Part shown: in pieces, positions 43,491-52,977 of the stretch | Position numbering within the stretch: the first letter of the stretch is position 1 | Layout of the letters: each line of letters starts with the position of its first letter | Assembly: GCA_030247855.1 (NCBI GenBank) | Contig: JAPDRN010000006.1 | Coordinates: 62,001 to 126,000, forward strand | DNA: 64,000 nt | DNA from: Knufia peltigerae | Taxonomy: Eukaryota; Ascomycota; Eurotiomycetes; Chaetothyriales; Trichomeriaceae | Direction of reading: 5' to 3' | Notes under the pieces: generated by a model | Told to the model about the DNA's origin: nothing | The model's database searches: none | The model's input: the letters and a program-made list of their open reading frames with translations, nothing else | Position numbers and translations under genes: made by a program

Positions 43491-44558
43491 CTACCCATCC
43501 TTGAGCAAAATCCTTCTTATCGCAGCAAGAATGGCCTTGTGAATCCCTCTTCTAGAGACGACCATTCCTCGGTTCCGATTGAGATCTCTGCCGGCACCAA
43601 AATCGATTTGGTTGCCATCCAAATCTGTCACAGCACCACCCACTTCCGTGAATATCAGCTGCGACCCTGCATGATCCCAGACATGCATTCTGGACGATGA
43701 ATTTGGTGGTACACACACATGTACGTCGCCATCGCCAACGATAAGTGCAGCGTAGCGAACGTGCAATGACCAAATCTCCGTGCTGGGTAAACTTGTCTTG
43801 AACTCACTCGCAACTTTTGCCACAATATCGTGGCGCGAGTCGGTGCTGGCGCTGCAGTCGACGATGTGCAGCATTGGCGAACTCATCATCTCACCACGGC
43901 GGTCCAAGGTTTTTGCGTCTCCCAGACCGCTCGAGGCCATGGCGCGAACGGTCGAACCCTGTCCACGAACAGCACTGAGCATGAGACCGAGGCCGTTGGT
44001 GTCGACTTCGGCTTCTGACACCGCGTTCACGTCGATACAGATATTTGGGCACCCCAAAACGCCAACAACTTCCTTTCCATCTTCGATAAGGGCAAGAGAA
44101 ACACCGTATTGCTGACCTCTCAAGAAGGCAGCGGTTCCGTCAATGGGATCCATGATCCAGATCCGGCCTGTATCACCGCCTTGTCCTCGCCCGCCGAGAT
44201 CAATACATTGCAACATTTCGTCCACAGATGATGGCTTAGGAAGCGGTCGTCCACTTAACTGGCCCACAGGGTCCTCCACGTCCGGTGCCGATAAAATCAG
44301 TTGATAAACCTCGTCTCGGAGTGATTCGTCGTTCCTTAGGACAGACGAGTCTTCCTCTCCCAAAAAGCTGTCTTCAGGAAAGGCGTCACGAAGAGCGTGG
44401 ATGATGAGAGCTTGTGCCGCAAAGTCCGCAACTGTAACGGGTGAGGCGTCTTCTTTCGAGATTTCTCGGACGGCCGACTGGACTTGCTTGGTCATAATCG
44501 AAGCACGCAGGACAGCTGCTTCTGCAACCTGTCGTTCTCTAAGGTAAGGAGTCTTCAT
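43491..44558 (-). CDS. 3'(2'),5'-bisphosphate nucleotidase (Hal2/Met22 type)
   Basis: A single-exon protein of 355 residues, normal for the family. It removes the 3' phosphate of PAP made in sulfate assimilation, needs Mg2+, and is inhibited by Li+ and Na+. The metal-binding motifs of the inositol monophosphatase superfamily are present: DFAAQALI, GEEDSS at about 69-74, DPIDGTAAFL near 148 and VWDHAGS near 297. The start at 44558 matches the yeast N terminus style (YLRERQVAEAAVLRAS). It lies between the permease and glucosidase genes on the opposite strand, so it splits the apparent sugar locus and shares a promoter region with the GH13 gene. Confidence 0.94.
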   Translation of the reverse strand: MKTPYLRERQVAEAAVLRASIMTKQVQSAVREISKEDASPVTVADFAAQALIIHALRDAFPEDSFLGEEDSSVLRNDESLRDEVYQLILSAPDVEDPVGQLSGRPLPKPSSVDEMLQCIDLGGRGQGGDTGRIWIMDPIDGTAAFLRGQQYGVSLALIEDGKEVVGVLGCPNICIDVNAVSEAEVDTNGLGLMLSAVRGQGSTVRAMASSGLGDAKTLDRRGEMMSSPMLHIVDCSASTDSRHDIVAKVASEFKTSLPSTEIWSLHVRYAALIVGDGDVHVCVPPNSSSRMHVWDHAGSQLIFTEVGGAVTDLDGNQIDFGAGRDLNRNRGMVVSRRGIHKAILAAIRRILLKDG

Positions 44559-45409
44559 GATTATTTTGCAGCGGATAACAAAAACAGCTGAGAATGCCCG
44601 AGAGTGTTCTTATATGCGAATCATTTTGCATCACATTAGACAATGATGAGTAGAAATAATGTTTCCCTGGTTGTAGACCTCATTTGGTTGAAGACTTGCT
44701 TCTCGCTAAAAGTGGAGGCATTGTTCGTCCTATTCGGACCCAGCATCTCAGAATCGTCCAGTTGACATGAGAAGCGAAATGGCTGGGAACACAATGTTGT
44801 CCCTCCTGTAACACACACCCGAGATGAGGGAACCATGGCCAATAGAAAAGATACAGTCTGAGTCTGCAGATTTCGTTGCTGGCTTCGTAATTCCATCGAA
44901 GAACAGCGACTATGTCGGCAACGCCTGTGTTTCCCGATCGGGAATGAGGCGCGCGAGCAGTTCGACCATATTATACGGACACCTTGCCAGATATATTGAA
45001 CACTGGTCGAAAACGACCAGCTACTCCGTCATTTATTATCTAGTAGGCGAGACTACCCAGTTAGGAACAGAATCCACAAGCCAATGTCTTCGTTGTTACT
45101 ACCGCTTCCACGTTCTCATGGCGAATGAACCCGACTTCCCAGCATTCCTCTTGTCTCCACAAGTTCCTCCCATGCTGTCGATCTGACGTCTACGGGATGG
45201 CGTTGGCATCCATAATTTCACCGCCCATTTCGCCGTACCTTCGGCCACCTCGCTGTCTGTGGGAGGAACAGCATTAGAGCAACAAATATAACCATGCCTG
45301 TAACTGGAAAGCCACATTTCGTTCAAAGTCGTTGGAAAAGGCCTTGAACATATCCCTGCAAGACCAACCGGACTATACACCATCCTTCTCACCGACATCA
45401 CGATTTCCG
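44559..45409. promoter_or_regulatory. Divergent promoter region, bisphosphate nucleotidase and GH13 enzyme
   Basis: 851 bp. CreA-like SYGGRG words occur (44712-44717 and the complement at 45155-45160), but this 6-mer is expected about three times in such a length. No gene seen. Confidence 0.35.
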
Positions 45410-47212
45410 ATGACCCAACGGCCTTCTGTTGAGTCCGGAACGAACCTTGACTCTCGCCTACAAGGGAGAAAATGGTGGAAAGAATCCGTCATCTACCAGG
45501 TCTATCCTCGCAGTTTCCAGGACACCAACGGCGATGGAATAGGAGACCTTGATGGGATCACGGCCAGACTGGATTATATCAAGGGCCTTGGTGCCAACCT
45601 GATATGGATCTGCCCGATGTACAAGTCCCCTCGTTCGGATTACGGATATGACATCTCGGATTATTACACAGTCGCGGAAGAGTATGGAACGAACAATGAC
45701 CTTTACAACCTCATCGCGACGGCCAAGAGTAAAGGTATCGGAATCCTTTTGGATCTTGTCATCAATCACACGTCCGATGAGCATGAATGGTTCCAAAAGG
45801 CTCTTCGGGACCCCGACAGCAAGTACAGAGGCTACTACTTTTTCAAGCGAGGGATCGATGGGCGACCACCGAACAATTGGAGGTCTTACTTTGGAGGATC
45901 GGCGTGGGAAGCCGTTCCAAACGAACCAGACATGTTCTACCTCCACGCTTTCAGCAAGAAGATGCCCGACCTCAACTGGGAAAATGCCGAAATGAGAGAG
46001 GAACTCTACAGCATGATCAACTGGTGGGTCGAAAAGGGCATTGCCGGTTTCCGAATCGACGCCATCATGAACATCAAAAAGACCATGATTGAAGGTGTCG
46101 TCCAACCCGACGGTGACGACGGTCTGGTTTCGATCAACAAATACATCATCAACCAACCTGGCATCAAGGACCTTCTTCGCGGGTTGAAGGACAACACGTT
46201 CGCGAAACATCAGAACATCATGACCCTGGCCGAAGCTGCCGTGCCGGACGATCAACTCGAAGACTTTGTCGGACCCGACGGGTTTTTCGACATGTCTTTC
46301 GACTTCAGGGCCGCCGACATCGACATCCCCGAGTCCGGAGAGTGGTACCGCCCGACCGACTGGACGGTCAACGAACTGCGGGACACCCTCCTCGACGTGC
46401 AGACCGGCGTCCAACGGAGGGGTTGCTGGGGCGCGACGTACTTCGAGAACCACGACCAGAACCGTTCCATCAACAAGTACTTCCGTCGCCGGCGGGAAGA
46501 CATTTCGGATGTCACCAAGAAACTTCTGGCCACCGTCCTGCTCGGGTTCAGGGGCACCCCGGTCGTCTACCAAGGCGAGGAGATTGGCATGGAAAACATC
46601 CAACTCTCCTCGATCGATCGGTACGAGGACGTCAACACCCACAGTCAATACGACGCCGGAATCGCGGCCGGGATGGACCCCCGAGACGTCTTTCGGCTGG
46701 TATCCTACAGGAGCAGGGACAACTCTCGTACCCCCATGCAATGGGACGGCGACTCGGAAAACGCGGGTTTCACGACGCCCCGAGGAAGGCCTTGGTTGCC
46801 GGTCAACCCGAATTACCGGGTCATCAACGTCGACGACGCGGTCGACGACAAAAACTCCGTCTACCATCACTATCGACGCCTCATAGAACTGAGGACCGGC
46901 AACCACAAGTACAAGCACGTGTTTGTCTACGGCGAGACGGTCCCAAAATTTGTTCACGTTGACAATGTCATTGCCTATGAACGTGTTTGGGGTGACCAAA
47001 GTATTCTGATCCTGGCCAACTTTCAAAAGAAACCCGTGGATTTGCCACTCGACGATTCTCAACATCTCCGAGGCAAGAAGATATTGATCAGCAACTATGA
47101 TGACGACGACGGTGTGGATGTCGATGTGGTGGTGGCAGCAGCAGCAAACAAGATGACCATCCTACCATACCAGGCCTTGATAGTCGACTTGACGACTCAA
47201 CACCCCAACTAG
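45410..47212 (+). CDS. GH13 alpha-glucosidase/oligo-1,6-glucosidase, cytosolic
   Basis: A single-exon protein of 600 residues. The start is the ATG at 45410, since the open frame further upstream has no ATG. It cleaves terminal alpha-linked glucose from maltose, isomaltose or sucrose-like sugars. GH13 regions are intact: region I DLVINHTSDEHEWF, region II GFRIDAIMN with the nucleophile Asp, region III around LAEAA with the acid Glu, and region IV FENHDQNR with the stabilising Asp. DTNGDGIGDLDGI near the N terminus is the calcium loop. There is no signal peptide, in contrast to the secreted glucoamylase at base 1. Region II (RIDAIMNIKK) resembles, from memory, bacterial oligo-1,6-glucosidases more than yeast maltases; that needs a tree. 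Confidence 0.94.
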   Translation: MTQRPSVESGTNLDSRLQGRKWWKESVIYQVYPRSFQDTNGDGIGDLDGITARLDYIKGLGANLIWICPMYKSPRSDYGYDISDYYTVAEEYGTNNDLYNLIATAKSKGIGILLDLVINHTSDEHEWFQKALRDPDSKYRGYYFFKRGIDGRPPNNWRSYFGGSAWEAVPNEPDMFYLHAFSKKMPDLNWENAEMREELYSMINWWVEKGIAGFRIDAIMNIKKTMIEGVVQPDGDDGLVSINKYIINQPGIKDLLRGLKDNTFAKHQNIMTLAEAAVPDDQLEDFVGPDGFFDMSFDFRAADIDIPESGEWYRPTDWTVNELRDTLLDVQTGVQRRGCWGATYFENHDQNRSINKYFRRRREDISDVTKKLLATVLLGFRGTPVVYQGEEIGMENIQLSSIDRYEDVNTHSQYDAGIAAGMDPRDVFRLVSYRSRDNSRTPMQWDGDSENAGFTTPRGRPWLPVNPNYRVINVDDAVDDKNSVYHHYRRLIELRTGNHKYKHVFVYGETVPKFVHVDNVIAYERVWGDQSILILANFQKKPVDLPLDDSQHLRGKKILISNYDDDDGVDVDVVVAAAANKMTILPYQALIVDLTTQHPN

Positions 47213-48590
47213 TCGAATCATAGACGTGAGGATAGAGCACTTGTAACACTGATAATGTGTGGGAGGACTTTTTTGGGAGCTGTACTAAACGTTCAGGTCC
47301 TCTCGTACAGAATGGTATGTTTGTAACAAGGGAGCTGTTAGTTTGTAAACATGTAATATAAAATGTAGCCTTTTCCACTCCCTCATCGAGCAACATCTCT
47401 CCCATCTTCTCTGACCTAAATAAATGATATCAGTTCCGGATGGGACTTGAGAACTGCCACACCACAGGCCAGGAGTGTGGAATCCGTCTAATTTCACCAC
47501 ACGAAAGCAAAGTGTTGATACGGAAAAAGGAGAGTTGAGTCAGTGGTGGCGCGGAGGAAGTCAATTCACACAAAGATATCAACGATAAATGTGGATTTAA
47601 GATCGAAACCCGAGACAATACTTTAAGAGGGAGACCGGCATCCACTCGATAGGTCTATGTTCAAACTCTGTGGAATATCGATAATACGACACAGAATCAT
47701 CTACCGGGTAACTCTCGAATGTTTAGATAGCAGGTGGCGGAGAGTACTCAGTACTGAGTACGGACAAGATGAAAGAAGAGAGTGGAGAAGAACACAGACA
47801 AGATGGGAGTGACTGAAGTTGCATTTTTGGACCTCTAAAATCTAGCTAGCTAGTGAGGCTACGGCAAAGACACTCGAAAGGTGTTTTGCGCGTTGTGTGC
47901 TCCGAATGATAAAAAGAATGTATGGATGTTATCTGGTGACTCTCAGCGAGACACATTCCACATCGTTGGATGGAGCGGAAAGCGATCGCAACTGAAAACA
48001 AAGGCCACGAGTCAATCCTCTCGGAGACAGTCAGAACCGGCCGTTTCCTTATGACGTGAAATAACGGAAAGTAGCAGGAAAAAAAAAGATCCATCGACCC
48101 CAAGACTCGGTACTTCCCCCAACTATGCCGCAGTTCTGCGTTCCGTCAGGTAGTTGTCGAGTCATTGCGGGCATGGCGCAAGAAAGCAAAAATTGAGGCA
48201 AAACAATCGGAGGTGTAGCCATGTGATAGAAGCGAGGAGAAGCCTGTGTACCTCTCAGGCGATTAGAAAGATACACATCAACTCCGATGATGGCTTATTT
48301 TGGGTCGAAAATCGCAATGTACAAGGATGAAATTGTGTTGACGTGGCGGTTGAAAAGGGCAGCCCTCCTGGCTCTCAGCCCGATAAGAATATTCAACCCC
48401 AAGCGCCATGGAGCTGCATGGTCCATCATGTCGAGATAGACACAGCGTTCAAGTGTTGATCCAAGGATGCATAAAGAGGATCTGCAAATGGAATTGCTCC
48501 AATTGCATTGCAATCAAATGAGACGAGGAACGGGGTGTCCGACGTCAAAAGAGGCAGTTGCACAAGATTGCCTCTGGTGTCCATATTCAT
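47213..48590. other. Gene-free convergent interval
   Basis: 1.4 kb between the GH13 stop and the bZIP stop. It contains a perfect TGAGTCA at 47536-47542, a palindromic TACTCAGTACTGAGTA near 47745, and only short open frames without family resemblance. A small RNA or lowly expressed gene cannot be excluded. Confidence 0.4.
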
Positions 48591-49943
48591 TCAATCAGCG
48601 TCAGGATCTCCACCAAGTCGGAGAACCATTGCCCGCAGGCGTTGGATCTCAGTGGTGAGAAGTTCAGTATGCTCTTGCTTCCTCTGCCGAGACTTTCGGG
48701 CGGCAGCAGTGTTCTTCTTCCGCTTGGCAGTTTCCTTGTCGTCCTCACTGTCAATGGTGATTTCGGGCAAGGTTTTGCGCATCTTCGACTTGTTGATACC
48801 AACGGTATCGGACAACTTCCGGCCATGAATCAATGGCTGAGACGGTGGTCGACCGGGAGAAGACTTCTGTCGAACCATGGGCGCAACCGGCTCGGCTTGC
48901 TTAGCTGGCTTGGAGTTGACCGACGCAAAACTTGCGTTCAGTTGCTCGGCGGTGGGAACAGGTTGCTGGGCAAATTGATCAAACTCATCCTGGGGGAAGA
49001 GTGGAGCCATGCCTTCAAGCTCGGAGTAGTTGAGCTGGCTGTCAAGAAGACCATCCTCAAGAGGGGAGGTGTTCAATCCACTGCTAGGCATAGCAGGAGA
49101 CTCGAGATAGCCAGATTCCGGAGTGCTGAAGTTGGGGAAAGCGGTAGAAGGTGGAGCAGACATTGTGTAGTCATCCCTGAACAATTCAGACGGGGAGACG
49201 GTGCCACTCGCAGTGGCGGTGCTGGACGCATTGAAATCCGTGTTGGCCGAGTAGCTGGCGCCAATGTTGAAGAAGTCGTCCTGGGAGGCGAGCAAATCAC
49301 CTCCCGGGAGATACATCTGGTCAAAAGCACTAGACATGAAGCCTTGGGAGGTCAGTCTCTGCACGGCGCGCGACAATAGATCAGGAGGGTCAGTACCTTG
49401 TGGGATGGTCACAGTAGGTCGAGACTGACGTTGATTGGGCGCGGGTGCGTTGAATAGTGGAACAGGTGGGCGCGAGTGCGAGAGAGATTGCGAATGAGCA
49501 AGCTGACGCAAATGCTGTGCAGATAGTCGTTTATGCAAAGATGGACTGGAAAAGGACCGATGATTGGTATTGCCTGAGAACTGGGACAGAGAAGACTGGG
49601 TTGTTGGAGACACTCGGTTGGAAAGGGAGAGATGCCTGGTCTGCAGTGGTCTCGAGTGATTAGGGGCTATACTCAATGTCGCCTGCGCACGCGAGGCTGT
49701 CGGAGGGACTTGCGAAGTCTCGGGGACGTCGAATAGCTGAAAGTCCTGGTTGAAGCTGTGTTGGATATTGTTCTGCGACGATGCAGTCGATGGTGCTTGG
49801 GTTGAAAGACGCCATGGTTGCTGGTGAGCCGTGGTGAAGGATGTGAAATCCAACGCGTTAATGGTTGCGGTGGGTGAAGAGTCCGGGGCGCTGGGGGCGA
49901 CGACGAAGTCTCGTTTGTTCACAGGTCCGGGTGGACGAGTGGA
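48591..49943 (-). CDS. cpcA: bZIP transcription factor, CpcA/CPC-1/Gcn4-like; start codon not located
   Basis: The main exon runs from a probable splice acceptor (ccctcccag, exon from 49943) to the stop at 48591, about 450 residues. The C-terminal bZIP has basic region KNTAAARKSRQRK and a zipper with Leu at three heptads (LL, RL, LRL), with Ile and Val at the a positions, ending at GGDPDAD; this is short. Upstream ALDFTSF, VGINKSK and acidic Ser/Asp-rich activation stretches fit the cross-pathway control regulator of amino-acid genes. The oddity is that the frame has no ATG from the in-frame stop at about 50042 until deep in the protein (near FMSSAFDQM). The start must come from a leader exon, or initiation is non-AUG. 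The 5' region holds three small uORFs, as expected for translational control of this family. Confidence 0.75.
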   Translation of the reverse strand, partial: STRPPGPVNKRDFVVAPSAPDSSPTATINALDFTSFTTAHQQPWRLSTQAPSTASSQNNIQHSFNQDFQLFDVPETSQVPPTASRAQATLSIAPNHSRPLQTRHLSLSNRVSPTTQSSLSQFSGNTNHRSFSSPSLHKRLSAQHLRQLAHSQSLSHSRPPVPLFNAPAPNQRQSRPTVTIPQGTDPPDLLSRAVQRLTSQGFMSSAFDQMYLPGGDLLASQDDFFNIGASYSANTDFNASSTATASGTVSPSELFRDDYTMSAPPSTAFPNFSTPESGYLESPAMPSSGLNTSPLEDGLLDSQLNYSELEGMAPLFPQDEFDQFAQQPVPTAEQLNASFASVNSKPAKQAEPVAPMVRQKSSPGRPPSQPLIHGRKLSDTVGINKSKMRKTLPEITIDSEDDKETAKRKKNTAAARKSRQRKQEHTELLTTEIQRLRAMVLRLGGDPDAD

Positions 49944-50039
49944 CTGGGAGGGGTGAGTTGAGAGTTGAGAGTTGAGTAACCGTGGGGTGGTGACAGACTC
50001 TATCTTGCCTAGGCTTGATAGAAGTGGCGACGAGCGAGG

Positions 50040-50460
50040 TCAGAAGGACTCCATTACTGATGAATTCCTTGTCGTTGTTCTTGATGTTGGTGATGGTTGA
50101 GGTAGAGGGGGGGAAGAAGAAAAACGCAGGCAGAAGCGGGAGAGAGGGAGATTAAGTGCGTGAGCCGGAGGTGAGCCTTGGCGACGCTAACCTGGAATGG
50201 GCGGTAGCCGCACTAGGCCGGGCTGAGGATGTTTCGGCTCCACCAGGTTCCAGTGAAGTGAATGGAGTTGCCGGGGTGTGATGTCGAACTTGTCGACAGG
50301 CACAAGACAGCAACTCGGTAATATCAGAGTAGAAGGTAATTCTGCCTTGGTTACACGGGCTACCAAAAGTCCCCTGCAAGGCCACAATTATCCCCTGTCC
50401 ACTCGAGTCATTCTACGATGGTGAGTGGAGGAAATCCTTCACTGGTTTTGCCTTGGACAT
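50040..50460 (-). promoter_or_regulatory. Leader of the CpcA-like gene with three short uORFs
   Basis: The only three ATGs on the minus strand between 50460 and the main exon open very short frames: 50460-50413 (15 codons), 50411-50388 (7 codons, MTRVDRG) and 50054-50040 (4 codons, MESF). Gcn4/CPC-1/CpcA mRNAs are known to be controlled by uORFs. A near-match to the CpcA element, TGACTCG, overlaps the second one. Leader structure is not confirmed by RNA. Confidence 0.45.
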
Positions 50461-52977
50461 CCGGCGTAAAGCGGAAGGTGATACCACCAGGTATTTCTTT
50501 ATCAAACGGAGCGAAGCAACAAATGTGAGTTTATGTTTGAACCGCAGGATTCACGATTGCCAATTCATACACCCCTCCATACACAAACAACTCTTCCGGT
50601 ACGAACTCGAATGTGTGAGTTACAGATTCAAACAAGAGGACACAGACAACACTACATACATACTCAGATTCGGCATATTTCTTTTTATTTTCTTAGTTCT
50701 TTCCTTATAGAATACTCCATACACTGTCCATCATTTCTCTGTTTGTGTGAACGAGACAATCAATGCAATTTCCACAATGTCCGTAACGCGCATGTTGATG
50801 GCCTGATGGGCAGGTCGCTGCGACACACACTTCATCCATGGCTCCAAACTTCAAGGTCGGATCAGGAAATATGAGTCACAATTCATCGACGAACGAACAT
50901 GACAAGCGAACCAGTCAGCGACGAGGTGACCAAAGTTCCCCCGAATGTTAGCGGCTTCGTTTCGAGGACCAAACACCAAATCAGAAGCACGCGGCACGTT
51001 CCACCCATGCACGCCTTTTACCACAAGATTTCGCACGGGACACCACGGACGCGACGCCTTGCAACATGATCTCCAGTTTCCATTATTTCCGAAAGGATGG
51101 AGAACCGGAGCACGAGGGTTCATCCAGTTTCTTTACAAAACGTTTATTACCACCTGGTGGGAATTAATGGAGTTGTTTTCTTGAAGGTTCTTCTACCTAT
51201 CCATCCAGAACCTCAAGTTTGCAGCCTGGGAGTACAATGTACTGCCATGGGAATGCCCCCAATAATAATAGTACTCTTGACAGGTCCATCTCGGGGAACG
51301 GGAACCACATCTAATTCAGCAATATGACTCACATTCCTTTCGCGGACTTTACTCCATAAAAAGGCTCCAAACTTGAAAAAAGAATGAACCCTGCATAGTT
51401 CTTCAGGTCTGAAGAATGCGCATTTTCCCCTTTCCAGTACTCGGTAAGGAGTATCACTTTCCCCCCTGTCACTCTCGGGAGACCATCCTTCATCTCGTCG
51501 ACCTACCTAAACTATAACTGGTTTCCTCAGTACCCTCGTCAAACTCGTTACTTCTTTCAGTATGCACCATCCGTGTTGCCGACGTGTTGTACGGGGTCAC
51601 GTACGCGTTTACATGTCATCAGATCAGCTTTCACAGGAGACCGTGAAATTCACTTCGATACAAAAGGTACAACCCACCCCGCGGGGGCCGAATTGCATAT
51701 GTATCAACCACACAGAATCTACGGAGTACATACTAGTAACTCGTAATAATGAGGCTGTGTTTTGCGATCTTGCATCTTCTATCCGCACATCCTTGCAGTG
51801 CGTACAGTAGTGCATCCGACCTGCTTGCTGACCGGTCGACCGGCTCCATTTTTATTTTCATGCACTGCAACACCGTAAAACCACAAGTCGCGCACTTTTT
51901 TTTTCGGCCACTATTTATCGAGATCCTATCACATTTGTTCAATCGACCGTTGACTGCTGACACTGTTCATTAACGTTTCTTGATCATCAATGATCCAACG
52001 AGCCAGACCCATTCACACACGCGTCATTGTGCATGGCCGGTTCGAAATGGTATGAAACCTTTTCTTTTCCCAAAGAGCGTGTGATCGCCCCGGGTTTGTG
52101 CGAAGAGTTCCCCTGGCACGAGTACGAAGTACATACAGTACGAGTTAAAAAGGACCAAAGTGGTACACTCCATGGTTTCGCTTCTATCTCAGAGTGTGAA
52201 TGACCCCATTCATCGGTTTCCTTTACAGTTCCAGTACGAGTACTACCAAAGCTCAGGTTCTGTGAACAACTTGTTTGATACCTCGTGTTAGTACTCCGTA
52301 CTCCGTACTCTTTACTGTACCTCGGTTCCGCTCCCTTCCCAACTCGTTCTTTTAACCATCCGTCGAGTAACTTGTACGAATGAACACTGTGTACAAGCCC
52401 ACATTGAAACGGTTTACGGAAGTACCTACTCCATCTGCTCCCATGGGAACCTTCGTGTTCTCGTCCAATGATGTGTCACTACCCGATCCTTCGATACGTC
52501 GGAGCAACTTTTCTCACTCCGTTCCACATTGTTCCTTGCGGAGTTTTGCATGGGCGTTTCCGGGCCTTCATGATCGACTTCCCCAATACGGAAGGCGAAT
52601 TGCTTCTTTCGGCAACGAACTTCATATGTTCATCGCTCAACACGCGCCAAGAGGCAGTGATTCTCTCCAGATGCAGAAATGATTTGCTATTATTATTTCG
52701 TCCAGTCCACAGTACGCGCAGGGCGCCTTATACTATCCGCACAGAATGGCAATACTCACTCTCCGCTCATGCCTTTAACAGCAACAAACAATCCAAAGAG
52801 ACGCGGGAAACACCGTTCTAGGTACTATTGCGTTGTGGGAAAAATTCGTTGTAATACAAATCATCGTTATGCCCTTTCGCGCCGCATCTTTGCAAACGGG
52901 AAAAAAAAGAAGTCTTGAGACACCCAATAGGTATCTAGTACCGACCACATTTCAACCACCGCTCATCATAGCACCAT
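50461..52977. other. 2.5 kb gene-free interval upstream of the CpcA-like gene
   Basis: This lies between the CpcA-like leader and the stop of the C2H2 gene. No open frame shows a recognisable family. It is enriched for TACTCCGTA/TACGGAGTA and GTACGAGTAC-like words between about 51430 and 52310. It may contain a long promoter, a transcribed leader or a non-coding RNA. Confidence 0.45.
52291..52310. repeat. Tandem TACTCCGTA repeat
   Basis: Overlapping copies of TACTCCGTA in the gene-free interval. Same family as the copies at 11387, 25766 and 60087. Confidence 0.6.

Noticed and set aside
44712..45160. CreA-type SYGGRG sites upstream of the GH13 gene
   Set aside because: The hexamer is degenerate and expected about three times by chance in this length.
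45458..47065. 535-codon open frame antisense to the GH13 gene
   Set aside because: It is a shadow of the codon pattern of the sense gene, which carries all GH13 catalytic motifs; the antisense product matches nothing.
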